From positions 2,170,001-2,234,000 of the forward strand of contig NZ_JALDST010000001.1 of NCBI RefSeq assembly GCF_022747945.1: DNA of 64,000 nt. The letters run 5' to 3'. Below are positions 1-10,200 of the stretch, in pieces (positions within the stretch are counted from its first letter, which is position 1; every line of letters starts with the position of its first letter). Under the pieces are notes generated by a model. The model was not told the DNA's origin, ran no database searches, and worked only from the letters and a program-made list of their open reading frames with translations. Both the position numbers and the translations under genes were made by a program. The stretch comes from Micromonospora sp. R77. Its GTDB lineage: Bacteria > Actinomycetota > Actinomycetes > Mycobacteriales > Micromonosporaceae.

Positions 1-1
1 C

Positions 2-682
2 GAGTGGATCGACTACGTGGTGCCGCAGCTCTACTGGTACATCGGCCAGTACCCGGCCGCCGACTACGCCCGACTGGTGCCGTGGTGGGCCGAGCAGGTG
101 CGCGGCACGAACGTCCAGCTCTACATCGGCCAGGCCGACTACAAGAGCGGTGAGCCGGCGTACGGGCCGTACTGGATGAACCCGCGCGAACTGTCGGACC
201 ACCTGACGCTCAACCGGTCCTACCCGGAGGTGCTCGGCAACGTGCACTTCTCCGCGGTGCAGGTGAAGGCGAACCGCCTCGGGGCCACCGACATCTACGC
301 CGCCGAGCACTACTCCCGCCCGGCCCTGGTGCCGACCATGTCCCAGCTGCCGTCGAAGCCGCTGCTCGCCCCGGTGGTGACCCGCAGCCAGCGGCAGGAC
401 GACGGCGTACGGCTGGACTGGCGGCAGCCCGCCGACGGTCAGGGCCCGCTCGGCACCGCCACCTCGTACGCGATCTGGCGCTTCGACGGCGCCGCCATCG
501 CGGACCGCTGCGACTTCGCCGACGCCGGCCACCTGCTCGGCACCGTACGCGCCACCGACGGCGCCGTGCAGTCCTGGCTGGACACCTCGGCCGCGGCCGG
601 CCAGGAGTACACCTACTACGTCACCGCGCTCGACCGGAGCTGGAACGCCGGTCCGCCCAGCCCGCCGCGCTTCGTGCGGTAA
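2..682 (+). CDS. Family 10 glycosylhydrolase-like protein (GHL10/DUF187), 3' part only
   Basis: The window opens inside this gene, so only about 226 C-terminal residues are visible and the start is missing. The first part (EWIDYVVPQLYW, then YIGQADYKSG) resembles the end of the TIM-barrel of GHL10/DUF187 proteins, which are secreted or surface glycoside hydrolase-like enzymes. The last ~100 residues (from KPLLAPVVTRSQ) look like a fibronectin type III-like module ending in YYVTALDRSWNAGPPS. A strong hairpin follows about 40 bases after the stop. The substrate cannot be told from this fragment. Family assignment rests on recognition of motifs, not on a full-length comparison. Confidence 0.7.
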   Translation, partial: EWIDYVVPQLYWYIGQYPAADYARLVPWWAEQVRGTNVQLYIGQADYKSGEPAYGPYWMNPRELSDHLTLNRSYPEVLGNVHFSAVQVKANRLGATDIYAAEHYSRPALVPTMSQLPSKPLLAPVVTRSQRQDDGVRLDWRQPADGQGPLGTATSYAIWRFDGAAIADRCDFADAGHLLGTVRATDGAVQSWLDTSAAAGQEYTYYVTALDRSWNAGPPSPPRFVR

Positions 683-720
683 GGCAGGGCCTGCACACAC
701 ACCTGGGGGGGAGTGACGGC

Positions 721-747
721 GCCCGGGACTCGTGACGAGTCCCGGGC
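721..747. terminator. Perfect 13-bp stem hairpin after the glycosylhydrolase gene
   Basis: GCCCGGGACTCGT and ACGAGTCCCGGGC are separated by one base, giving a near-perfect GC-rich palindrome 38 bases after the stop codon. There is no T-tract, as usual for actinobacterial terminators. It isolates the upstream gene from the phospholipase gene on the same strand. Confidence 0.7.
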
Positions 748-912
748 GTCGTCGGTGTCCGGAGTGGGCTGGCAAGAGTGTCGGTGTTTTTCAGCGGATT
801 TCACCAATAGTTCGCGATCGACGTTTCGGGACGTCGGGCCGGCGATCGACACTGATCGACGTCGGCCATCCACCGACCGCCCGCCGTACCGCAGACCCCC
901 GCGGAGGAACCC

Positions 913-1437
913 GTGTCCCGACGTCTCGTCACCAGTCTCGCCGTGGGCGCGCTCGCGCTGCTCACCACCCTCGGCCTCGCCGCGCCGGCGAGCGCCGCCG
1001 TGAGCACCAGCCAGAAGCTCAGCGTGCTGTCCAGCTGGACCCAGACCAGCGCCACCAGCTACAACGCGTGGAACGCGGCCCGGCTCAACCAGGGCGCCTG
1101 GTCCGCGTACGCCTTCAACTGGTCCACCGACTACTGCTCGTCCAGCCCGGACAACCCGCTCGGCTTCAAGTTCAACCTCTCCTGCTACCGGCACGACTTC
1201 GGCTACCGCAACTACAAGGCGATGGGCCAGTTCTCCGCCAACAAGGACCGCATCGACAGCTCCTTCTACGCCGACCTCAAGCGGGTCTGCGCCACGTACA
1301 GCAGCGCGCTCCAGCCGGCCTGCTACAGCCTGGCCTGGACCTACTACCAGGCGGTCCACGTCTTCGGCTCGATCGCCGCGGTCCAGCAGTCCGACCTCGA
1401 CCGCGCCGCCCGCCTCAAGCCCACCGCCGTCAACTGA
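913..1437 (+). CDS. Secreted prokaryotic phospholipase A2
   Basis: A 174-residue protein with a classic Sec signal peptide (RR at 3-4, hydrophobic core, cleavage after ASA near residue 28). The mature part carries CYRHDFGYRNY at residues 91-101, the Ca-binding/catalytic His-Asp motif of the short bacterial and fungal PLA2 family (H94-D95). Cysteines near 75, 91, 127 and 138 could form two disulphides. It would hydrolyse the sn-2 acyl bond of phospholipids outside the cell. The GTG start at 913 is preceded by GGAGGAACCC, a good ribosome binding site. Length fits the family. It is followed by a palindromic repeat shared with the convergent cyclase gene. Confidence 0.9.
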   Translation: MSRRLVTSLAVGALALLTTLGLAAPASAAVSTSQKLSVLSSWTQTSATSYNAWNAARLNQGAWSAYAFNWSTDYCSSSPDNPLGFKFNLSCYRHDFGYRNYKAMGQFSANKDRIDSSFYADLKRVCATYSSALQPACYSLAWTYYQAVHVFGSIAAVQQSDLDRAARLKPTAVN

Positions 1438-1486
1438 CCCCCCTCCCACTCCCACCCCCCACCCCACCCCACCCCCGCCCCGCTGT

Positions 1487-1547
1487 GTTGATCATGGGGT
1501 TAGCGGCAGTAGTGGAGATCGATTCCGCCGCTAACCCCATGATCAAC
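1487..1547. repeat. Dispersed palindrome family A, copy 1 (21-bp perfect arms)
   Basis: Left arm 1487-1507 (GTTGATCATGGGGTTAGCGG plus C) and right arm 1527-1547 are perfect inverted repeats around a 19-base loop containing GGAGATCGATTCC. It lies between convergent genes (phospholipase A2 and the cyclase-ATPase). Related copies are at 20197-20257 and, truncated, at 29543-29577. Confidence 0.85.
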
Positions 1548-1603
1548 GCGATGAGGAGGGGAGGTGAGGGGGAGGTGAGGGGCAGGCAGGGTGGGGTGGG
1601 GGG

Positions 1604-4435
1604 TTAGGCGGGGTGGGGGTTGGCGGTGGGGTGGTGGGAGAGGGGGGCGGTGCGGGTGGCGGGGGTGTGCGGGGGACTGAAGCGGGGAGAGTCGGCGGCC
1701 AGGTCCGGGTGCTCCACGCGGAGGGCGAGGGCTGCGGCCTCCGCCAGGGCCAGCTCGCCGCCCTCCCCGTACGCCGCGTCGAAGGCCGCGTCGCCGAGCA
1801 CCCGACGCAGCTCCGCCTGCCGCGCCAGCCAGTACGGACCGTAGAGGCCTGGGGTGGCGCGCAGGTTCGCCCGGGTGGCCTGCGCCGCCCCGAACAGCCG
1901 GGCCGCGGTGACCGGCTCGTCGCCGAGCGCGCAGCGCACCGCGATCGCGTTCACCGTGTCGCAGGCGCGACCCAGATAGCCGTGGCTCATCCGGGAACGG
2001 AGCGCCACCTGCAGGTGCTCGTGCGCCGCGACCAGGTCACCCCGGGCCAGCGCCACCATCCCGAGCAGCATGTCCACCGACCGCCGGCCCCGCTCCACCG
2101 GCCGGGCCGCCTCCACCGGGCGGGCCCCGCCGAGCAGCTCGGCCGCCTCGTCCAGCGCGCCCCGCCGCCACAACAGCTCGGCGAGGTTGTAGATGGCGAT
2201 CAGCGCGTCCGGGACCACGTCCTGCTGCCGGGCCCAGTCGATCACCTCGCGGCAGACCCGCTCGGCTTCGGCGAACTGGCCCAGGTCCACCAGCGGGGCG
2301 GCCCGACCGGCCAGGACGCGGGCCAGTAACCCCAGGTCACCGGCCTGCCGAGCGGCCGCCTCCGCGCGCTGCGAATAGCGCAGTTCCTCGGCGAACTCGC
2401 CGTCCGCGCCGGCGTGCAGCGAGTGCATGTGGTACGCCGCCGCCAGCTCCGCCTCCGGGATCTCCTCCCCGGTCTCGGCGAGCCGGCCATAGAGCCGGAA
2501 CAGCCAGAGCCGCCCCTCCCGGGCCAGCCCGCGCTCCCGCCACCACTGGTCCAGCCCACCGGCCAGCCGCAGCCCCAGCCGGGCGCTGCCCCCGGTGGCG
2601 CACCAGCGCAGGGCGGCCCGCAGCTCCCCGGCGAGCGGGTCCAGCGCGTACAGGGAGAGGGTGACCGGCCGGCCGTCCGGGCCCAGGTGGGCGCGTTCCA
2701 GTGCGTGCCGGGACCAGGCGACGTGCCGGTTGCGGGCCTGCTGCTCCTCCCCCGCCTCCACCAGCCGGCGGGCCGCGTACGCCCGGATCGGGTCGAGCAT
2801 CCGGTAGGTGCTGCCCGAGGCGTGCGGGTCGGCCAGCACCATCGACTTGTCCACCAGGACCGACAGCGGGTCGAGCGGGTCCTCGTCGAGCAGCCACTGC
2901 ACCGTCGGCAGGTCCACCGGGCCGGCGAAGACCGCCAGCCAGCGCAGCAGTCGCGCCGAGCGCGCCCCCAACGTCCGGTACGACCAGGTGACCGTGGCCT
3001 GCATGGTGAGGTGCCGTTCGCTGGCAGACCGGAGCACCGCCCGGGACGCCGGGCTGGGCGGTGGAGCCCCCGCCGCGGCGGCCACCAGGTCGACGGTGTC
3101 CTGCTGGTTGCCCGCCCAGCCCTGCTCCACCGGCGGCTCCGGGGCGGCCCGCCCGGCGTCCAGCGTGCCGAGCATGTCGTCCAGGCGTTCGGCGAGCTGC
3201 CCGACCGAGAGCACCCGCAGCCGGGCCGCCGCCAGCTCGATGGCGAGCGGCACCCCGTCCAGCCGCCGTACCACCCGGCGCAGGTCGGCCTGCTCCGTCG
3301 GGTCCGGCGGCCGGCCGCCCCGGGCCGCCGTGGTCCGCTCCAGCAGCAGGGCCACCGCGTCGCTCTCCGCGCCGTCGGGTCGCGGGTCCACCGAGAGCGA
3401 CGGGATCCGCCACACCACCTCGCCGGGCAGGCCGAACGGCTCCCGGCTGGTGGCCAGCACCCGGACGTCCCGGCCGCCGGCGAGCAGCCGGGAGATCACC
3501 TCCGCCGAGGCGGCCGGCTGGGCGTCGCAGGTGTCCAGCAGCACCAGCATCCGGCGGGTCGCCGCGTACTCGACCAGGGTGTCCACCATCCGCCGGCCGG
3601 GCTCCGGACGGAGCCCGAGCACGGCGGCGATCTCGAACGCGACCAGCCCCGGGTCGGTCACCGCGGCGATGTCGACGAACCAGACACCGTCCGGATGGGA
3701 CTCGACGACGCCGGCGGCCAGCTCCACCGCCAACCGGGTCTTGCCGGTGCCGCCCGCGCCCAGCACGGTCACCAGCCGGTGCCCCTCGACCAGCCGGCCC
3801 AGCTCCGCCCGCTCGGCCTCCCGGCCGACGAACGAGGTGGCCTGGGTGGGCAGGTTGTGCGCCACCGCGTCGGCGGTACGCGGTCGCGGGAACATCCGCT
3901 CCAGTCCCGGGGCGACCAGCTGGAACAGCCGCTCCCGGTCGTCGAAGCCGCGCAACCGGTGCAGCCCGAGGTCCACCAGGGACGCCCCGGCCGGCAACGG
4001 GACGGCGTGCCGTGCGGTGGTGCCCGAGCAGAGCACCTGCCCGCCGTGCGCGGCGGCGGCCACCCGGGCCGCCCGGTGCACCTCGGGACTGGCGTACTCG
4101 CCGTCGCGGGGTTCGGCGTACCCGGTGTGCAGGCCCATCCGCACCCGGGGCGCGGCCTCCGGGGTGGGCCAGTCGTGCGTGCTCAGCGCCCGCTGCGCGG
4201 TCAGGCAGGCGGTCAGCGCGGCCGTCGCGTCGGCGAAGGCGAGGAAGAAGGAGTCCCCCTCGGTCAGCAGCTCCGCGCCGTCCGTGGCGGCCAGGGTGTC
4301 CCGCAGCAGCCGGCGATGTTCGCGCAACACCGGGCGGTAGCCCGGACCGAGCAGCTGGGCCAGCCGGGTGGAGCCCTCGATGTCGGTGAACACGAAGGTC
4401 ACCCATCCGCTCGGGAGGTGGATCCGTGACGACAT
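1604..4435 (-). CDS. Class III adenylate/guanylate cyclase domain fused to an NB-ARC ATPase with TPR-like C-terminus
   Basis: A 943-residue signalling protein. Residues ~8-175 are a class III nucleotide cyclase domain (TFVFTDIEGSTRL with the metal-binding Asp, EGDSFFLAF, RMGLHTGYAEPRDGEY). A second part starts at SFVGREAERAEL with a Walker A GAGGTGKT near 225 and a Walker B LVLLD near 295, typical of the NB-ARC/STAND ATPases found in AfsR and MalT-like regulators. The last ~350 residues are Ala/Leu-rich helical repeats (TPR-like). No C-terminal LuxR helix-turn-helix is present, so it probably signals through the cyclase or through partners. Start 4435 is chosen because GGAGG lies 8 bases upstream. 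An ATG at 4468 would add 11 residues without a good site. Confidence 0.85.
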   Translation of the reverse strand: MSSRIHLPSGWVTFVFTDIEGSTRLAQLLGPGYRPVLREHRRLLRDTLAATDGAELLTEGDSFFLAFADATAALTACLTAQRALSTHDWPTPEAAPRVRMGLHTGYAEPRDGEYASPEVHRAARVAAAAHGGQVLCSGTTARHAVPLPAGASLVDLGLHRLRGFDDRERLFQLVAPGLERMFPRPRTADAVAHNLPTQATSFVGREAERAELGRLVEGHRLVTVLGAGGTGKTRLAVELAAGVVESHPDGVWFVDIAAVTDPGLVAFEIAAVLGLRPEPGRRMVDTLVEYAATRRMLVLLDTCDAQPAASAEVISRLLAGGRDVRVLATSREPFGLPGEVVWRIPSLSVDPRPDGAESDAVALLLERTTAARGGRPPDPTEQADLRRVVRRLDGVPLAIELAAARLRVLSVGQLAERLDDMLGTLDAGRAAPEPPVEQGWAGNQQDTVDLVAAAAGAPPPSPASRAVLRSASERHLTMQATVTWSYRTLGARSARLLRWLAVFAGPVDLPTVQWLLDEDPLDPLSVLVDKSMVLADPHASGSTYRMLDPIRAYAARRLVEAGEEQQARNRHVAWSRHALERAHLGPDGRPVTLSLYALDPLAGELRAALRWCATGGSARLGLRLAGGLDQWWRERGLAREGRLWLFRLYGRLAETGEEIPEAELAAAYHMHSLHAGADGEFAEELRYSQRAEAAARQAGDLGLLARVLAGRAAPLVDLGQFAEAERVCREVIDWARQQDVVPDALIAIYNLAELLWRRGALDEAAELLGGARPVEAARPVERGRRSVDMLLGMVALARGDLVAAHEHLQVALRSRMSHGYLGRACDTVNAIAVRCALGDEPVTAARLFGAAQATRANLRATPGLYGPYWLARQAELRRVLGDAAFDAAYGEGGELALAEAAALALRVEHPDLAADSPRFSPPHTPATRTAPLSHHPTANPHPA

Positions 4436-4592
4436 GCGTGGAACCTCCGCCCCTGACGTCGGCTTCATGCTGCCCTATGGTCGCGTCGTCACGCATCGTG
4501 AGAACGGCCGGGCAGGTTCCGACTCAACGTGCCAGTGCCACCGACCGCCGGCAACCGGCCGGTCGACCACCGGGACGAGGCGGCCGGGCCGT

Positions 4593-4814
4593 TCAGCAGC
4601 CGCAGCCACCCCCGCAGCAACCGCCGCCGGACGGTGCGGACGGACCGCCGACGGGACCGCCGCCACCGCGCCCGGTGACCGCGACGGTGGAGAGGAGTTT
4701 GACCGTGTCGGCGTGTCCCTGGGGGCAGGACGCGGGGCTGCCGGCCTCGGCCATCGGCCGGTTGACCTCGAAGGTGTCGCCGCAGGCGCGGCAGCGGAAC
4801 TCGTACCGGGGCAT
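4593..4814 (-). CDS. FmdB-family zinc ribbon protein
   Basis: A 73-residue protein beginning MPRYEFRCRACGDTFE, the signature of the FmdB/CxxC_CxxC small zinc ribbon family. The first CxxC pair is clear. The second is CPQGH, so one Cys is replaced by His or lost. The tail is Gly-rich and ends in a run of cysteines (GGGCCGGGCGC), which could bind a further metal. FmdB proteins are small regulators of unclear mechanism. It is transcribed away from the lytic transglycosylase gene, with only about 40 bases between the two starts, so they share a promoter region. Confidence 0.85.
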   Translation of the reverse strand: MPRYEFRCRACGDTFEVNRPMAEAGSPASCPQGHADTVKLLSTVAVTGRGGGGPVGGPSAPSGGGCCGGGCGC

Positions 4815-4852
4815 GTCCACAGCGTACGACCGAGGCTGACGGGCCGGCGGAC

Positions 4853-6104
4853 ATGGGTGATACTCGACGCGTGGTGGACGGCGAGGAGAGCGTGACGGTT
4901 CGGCCCCTGCGACCGGCCGCGCCGCCCGCCGGCCCCGCGGCCGAAGCCGGCCCCAAGGCCGGCCGCCAGGCGGACGCCGTCCGGAAGGCCGACCCGAAGG
5001 CGAAGGCCGACCCGAAGGAAAAGGTCGACCCGAAGGCTAAGGCCGACCCGAAGGAAAAGGTCGACCCGCAGGAAAAGGTCGACCCCGAGGCGAAGGCTGA
5101 CCCCGGGGGAACGGCCGGGACCGGCACGGTCGGTGGGCGGCGTCGGCGGATCCCGTACGCGCACGCGCTGCGGATGCCGCCCCGGCAACTGGCCGTCGCC
5201 GCGACCCGCGCCACAAGGTCCTGGTCGCGTCGCCCCAGCGGCCGGGTCGCCCTGTCCGGGCTCTTCCTGCTGCTCCTGGTCGCCGGCACCGGCGCGGCCG
5301 GCGTGCTGCTGGTGCCCAGGGCCGCGCCCCGGCCCGAGCCGGTGGCCGTGGACGCCACCGCCACCGGCTCCGTCGACGGCGTACCCTCCGGTGGCGCCCT
5401 GCCCGGGGCGACCGGCACCGCCGTGCCCTGCCCGGGGCGACCGCGCTGCCCGGCGGCACCCTTCCGCCCGCGACCGCGCTGCCGGGCGGGGGCGGCCCAC
5501 CGGGCCGGTGGTCGGCGCGGTGCCGACCGGCCGGCCGGCGGACGCCCTGGCCGGCTGGGCGCAGCAGATGAGCACGCGGACCGGCATCCCGACGGTGGCC
5601 ATGCAGGCGTACGGCTACGCCGAGCTGGTGCTGGGCCAGACGCACCGGTCCTGCCAGCTCAGCTGGACCACGCTGGCCGCGATCGGCTACGTGGAGTCCG
5701 CGCACGGCTCGGCCAACGGCGCCACCCTCTCCACCGACGGACGGGCCGTGCCGGAGATCATCGGCGATCCGCTGGACGGGCAGGGCGGCCGGTCCCGGAT
5801 CCTCGACACCGACAAGGGCAGACTCGACCGGGACAGCACCTACGACCGGGCGATCGGGCCGATGCAGTTCATCCCCACCACCTGGGCGCAGATCGGCGCG
5901 GACGCGGACAACGACGGCCGTGCCGACCCGCACGACATCGACGACGCCGCCCTCGCCGCCGGCAACTACCTCTGCGCGGGCGGCCGGAACATGACCATCT
6001 CCGGCGACTGGTGGGGCGCCATCCTCTCCTACAACGACGTCCGCCGGTACGCCCAGGCCGTCTTCGACAAGGCCAACGAGTACGGACAGGTCAGCCGTAC
6101 GTGA
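4853..6104 (+). CDS. Membrane-anchored lytic murein transglycosylase, reading frame broken in the linker
   Basis: The N-terminal reading frame (from 4853) encodes a cytoplasmic tail with seven six-residue repeats of the K(A/V)DP type (4985-5110), then an Arg-rich stretch and one membrane helix (VALSGLFLLLLVAGTGAAGVLLV). The catalytic domain lies in another frame ending at 6104: WAQQMSTRTGIP, GYVESAHGS with the likely catalytic Glu, and AIGPMQFIPTTWAQIGADADNDG, as in MltB/SLT lytic transglycosylases that cleave peptidoglycan to 1,6-anhydro-muramyl ends. In the Pro/Gly linker (about 5405-5510) coding passes from frame 2 through frame 1 to frame 3, as if one base were missing twice. The start is uncertain: GTG at 4892 has GAGGAG just upstream. 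Confidence 0.8.
4985..5110 (+). repeat. Seven tandem 18-bp units inside the transglycosylase gene
   Basis: Units of the form AAGGCCGACCCGAAGGAA encode K-A/V-D-P-(K/Q/E)-x seven times in the cytoplasmic tail. The unit length is a multiple of three, so gain or loss of copies keeps the frame. The last two units have diverged most. Confidence 0.85.
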
Positions 6105-6176
6105 AGTGATCGTCCGCATACATTGGAGGACTGGACACTTCCCCCCGGCAGCCGTTGACGGCAAGCTAGACGGGTG

Positions 6177-7193
6177 ATGGTGCGCGAGTGGGATCCCAGG
6201 ACCGCGTCGTCCGCCGAGATCGCGTCGCTGCTGGACACGCTCAACGCGGTGCTGGCGGCCGACCTCCCGCAGGACCCGCCGTGGCGGGAGAGTTCCCTGC
6301 GGGAATACCTCGCCGAGGTGATGCCCGGTGAGCGGCGGATCTCCTGGGTCGCCCAGGCCGAACCGGCGACGGACGGCACCCCGGGGGCGATCCTCGGGCA
6401 CGTGCACGTGCTGCTCCTCGGCGACATCGGCGTACTGGAGGTGCTCGTGCACCCCGCCGTCCGGCGGACCGGACTGGGTCGCACGCTGGTGAAGCTCGCC
6501 GCCCGGCGGGTGTGGGACGAGGGCTTCCAGTCGATCGGCGTCGAGGTGGTCGGGGACACCCCGGCGGTGGCGTTCTACGAGGCGCTCGGCTTCACCCGGG
6601 AATACGTCGAGACCCGCAGCGTGCTCGACCTGGGCGCGGTGGACTGGCCGGCGCTCACCGAGATGGCCACCGGCATCGGCGCCGGCTACCACCTGGAGTT
6701 CTGCCCCGGCGGTCCGCCCGACGACCTGATCGAGGCGTACGCGCGGGCCAAGGCCGAGGTGCGCGACGCCGACGACGGCGACCTGCGCCCCAGCTCCTAC
6801 GACCCGGAGCGACTGCGGGACAGCCTCGACACCCTGCACCGGCGCGGCATGAAGCCGTACATCGTGCTGGCGCTGCACGAGCAGAGCGGGGAGGTGGCCG
6901 GGCTGACCGAGGTGGTGGTGCCCGCGCAGCACCCCACCCGCGCCGACCAGTACGACACGATCGTGGTGCAGGACCACCGGGGTTACGGCATCGACCGGGC
7001 GATCAAGGCGCGGATGCTGCTGGAGCTGCGCTCGGCCGAGCCGGAGCTGGCCGAGGTGCAGACCTGGAACGCGCAGGCCAACGAGGCGATGCTCAAGGTG
7101 AACGCCGAGTTGGGCTACCGACCGGACCGCGAATGGTGCGAATACGGCGTCGACGTGGCCGAGCTGGTGCACCGCCTGGACGCCACTCGTTGA
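6177..7193 (+). CDS. GNAT N-acetyltransferase with two GNAT domains
   Basis: About 338 residues forming two tandem GNAT folds. The first has the acetyl-CoA loop VRRTGLGRTLVKLAARRV (residues ~98-115) followed by VAFYEALGFTREY. The second has VVQDHRGYGIDRAIKARML (~262) and a degenerate ending NAELGYRPDREW. Such double-GNAT proteins are common in actinobacteria and resemble the mycothiol synthase MshD in architecture, but the sequence is not close enough to call that activity, so the substrate is unknown. ATG 6177 is preceded in frame by a GTG at 6174. No strong ribosome site separates the two. Confidence 0.82.
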   Translation: MVREWDPRTASSAEIASLLDTLNAVLAADLPQDPPWRESSLREYLAEVMPGERRISWVAQAEPATDGTPGAILGHVHVLLLGDIGVLEVLVHPAVRRTGLGRTLVKLAARRVWDEGFQSIGVEVVGDTPAVAFYEALGFTREYVETRSVLDLGAVDWPALTEMATGIGAGYHLEFCPGGPPDDLIEAYARAKAEVRDADDGDLRPSSYDPERLRDSLDTLHRRGMKPYIVLALHEQSGEVAGLTEVVVPAQHPTRADQYDTIVVQDHRGYGIDRAIKARMLLELRSAEPELAEVQTWNAQANEAMLKVNAELGYRPDREWCEYGVDVAELVHRLDATR

Positions 7194-7288
7194 CTCCTGT
7201 TCACCGAACGGCCTGCTCGGGGGATGGACGCCGGACAGGACCGCCCCTTAACGTGCGTTAGTTCCCGTCCACCCATCGTGGAGGCTTC

Positions 7289-10200
7289 ATGCGCCCGCGC
7301 CGCACACTCGCCGCGCTCGCGACCACCGCCGCCGTCACCGTCACGGCAATCGGCGTCGCACCCCCCGCGGCCAGCGCCGCGCCCACCGACCTGTTCATCT
7401 CCGAGTACGTCGAGGGCTCGTCCAACAACAAGGCGATCGAGCTCTTCAACGGCACCGGCGCACCGGTGGACCTCACCGCCGGCGGTTACCAGCTCCAGTT
7501 CTTCTTCAACGGCGCCACCACCTCGACGAACGTCGCGCTGAGCGGCACCGTCGCCGCCGGTGACGTCTTCGTCTTCGCCGCCTCCTCGGCCGCCCCGGCG
7601 ATCCTCGCCCAGGCCGACCAGACGTACGGCTCGTCGCTGTTCAACGGCGACGACGCGATCGTGCTGCGCAAGGGCACCACCGTGCTGGACTCGATCGGCC
7701 AGGTCGGCGTCGACCCGGGCACCGAGTGGGGCACCGGGCTCACCAGCACCGCCGACAACACCCTGCGCCGCCTGGCGTCGGTCAGCTCCGGTGACACCGA
7801 CCCGTCGGACGCCTTCGACCCGGCCGCCCAGTGGGCCGGGTTCGCCACCGACACCTTCGACGGGCTGGGCAGCCACTCCGTCGACGGCGGCGGCGGACCG
7901 GTCGACCAGCCGGCCACGCTGACCTGCGGCGGCGCGCTCACCGTCGAGGCGGGCGGCACGGCCACCCGCGACGTCACCGCCACCGACGCGGACGACACGA
8001 TCACCGACGTGGCGATCGCCGTCGACCCGACGCCGGCGGCCGGCTCGATCAGCCGTACCGCCTTCACGCCGGCCGGCTCGGTCGGCGGCACCGCCACGGC
8101 CACGCTGACCGCCACCGGGCTGCCCGCCGGCTCGTACGCGGTGACCGTGACCTCGACCGACGCTGACGGCGGCACCGCCACCTGCACGGTGACCGTGCAG
8201 GCCACCAGCGTGCTGTCGGTGGGCGAGGTGCAGGGCCGCACCGGCGACGACGAGAACGGTCGCACCGACCGCTCGCCGCTCGCCCCGGCCAGCGGCAACG
8301 GCACCAGCTCCACCCTCTACGACGTCCGCGGTGTGATCACCCAGAAGTCGCTCACCCGCACCTCCGCCGGGGCCGACCAGTACGGCTTCTATCTGCAGAG
8401 CCGCACCGGCACCGAGGACGGCGACCCGCTCAGCTCGGACGGCATCTTCGTCTTCACCGGCTCGTTCACCACGCTGATCGGTGGCTACGCGCCGACCGTC
8501 GGCGACGAGGTGGTGCTGCGCGGCCGGGTGTCGGAATACTTCAACCAGACCCAGCTCTCCAGCGCCTCGCTGGTCCGCAAGCTCGACTCCGGGCTGGACG
8601 TCGACACGGCCGTCCAGGTCGACGACGCCACGCCGCCGGCCGACGCGACCGGCGCCGACCTGTTCTGGGAGCGGCACGAGGGCGCCCGGCTGCGGGTCCG
8701 CTCGGGCAGCGGGGTCTCCGCGCCGCGGCACATCTACGCCTCCACCGCCGACTCCGAGATCTACGTGGTGGACCGCGAGGACCCGATCATGAAGCGGACC
8801 GACCCGTACGCCCGCCGGGTGTTCCGGGACGCCCACCCGCTGGACGACATCCCCGGCACGCTCTTCGACAACGGCAACAACCAGCGCATCCTGCTCGGCG
8901 CGGGCGGGGTGAAGGCGACCGCCGGTGACTCGACCGCGCTGCTGCCGGAGGCCCGCACCTTCGACACGCTGACCGAGGACGCCTACGGCGCCATCTCGTA
9001 CGCGTTCAGCAAGTACAGCGTGCAGCCGGAGCAGCTGACGCTGACCGGTGGCGCGGACCCGTACGCGAACAACCCGCCGCAGCCGGCGAACCGCAACACC
9101 GAGGTCGCGGTGGCGACCTACAACCTGGAGAACCTGTACGACTACCGGGACGACCCGTTCGACGGCTGCGACTTCGCCGGTAACTCGGGGTGCACCGGGG
9201 TCAGGCCGCCGTTCGACTACGTGCCGGCCAGCGAGGCCGAGTACACCGCGCGGCTGGGCGTGGAGGCACGGCAGATCATCACCGCCCTGCAGAGCCCCGA
9301 CCTGGTGATGGTGCAGGAGGCCGAGGACCAGGACATCTGCTCGGTCGCCGACGGCAAGCTGGTCTGCGGTGACACCGACAACGCCGACGGCGCGCCGGAC
9401 ACCATCCAGGAGCTGGCGCTCACCATCGCCGCGAACGGCGGCCCCGCCTACGCCGCCGCGTACGACCGGACCGGCGCGGACGCCCGGGGCATCACCTCGG
9501 CGTTCCTCTACCGCACGGACCGGCTGACGCTGGCCGAGGCGACCGCCACCGACCCGCTGCTGGGCTCCGCCCCGACGGTGGACTACCGCTCGGCGGGCCT
9601 GCCGGCCAACGCGGACGTGCAGAACCCGAAGGCCCTCAACGCGGTGCTGCCGGACGACGTGGACCGCTCCACCGGCGTGGACGGCGTCAACGTCTACACC
9701 CGGGCCCCGCAGCTCGGGAAGTTCACCGTGGCGGCGGCGCCCGGCTCGACCGAGCACTACACGCTCTGGGCGCTGAGCAACCACTACTCGTCCGGTCCGG
9801 ACAGCCGGGTCGGGCAGCGGCGGGAGCAGGCGGCCTACGGTGCCGCGCTGGTCAAGGCCATCGAGGCGAGCGACCCGAACGCCCGGGTGATCTACGGCGG
9901 TGACCTGAACGTCTTCCCGCGCCCGGATGACCCGATCGCCACGGAGGCGAACCCGACCCCCTCGGACCAGCTCGGTCCGCTGTACGGGGCCGGGATGCAC
10001 AACCTCTGGGACGACCTGGCGGCGGACGTGCCGGCGGCGGCGTACTCGTACACCTTCAGTGGGCAGGCGCAGACGCTGGACAACCTCTTCGTCAACGACA
10101 AGCTCCACGACGACCTGGTGCAGATCCGCGCGGCGCACATCAACGCCGACTACCCGACGGACACCGAGGGCCTCGGTGACCGGGGGGCCAGCGACCACGA

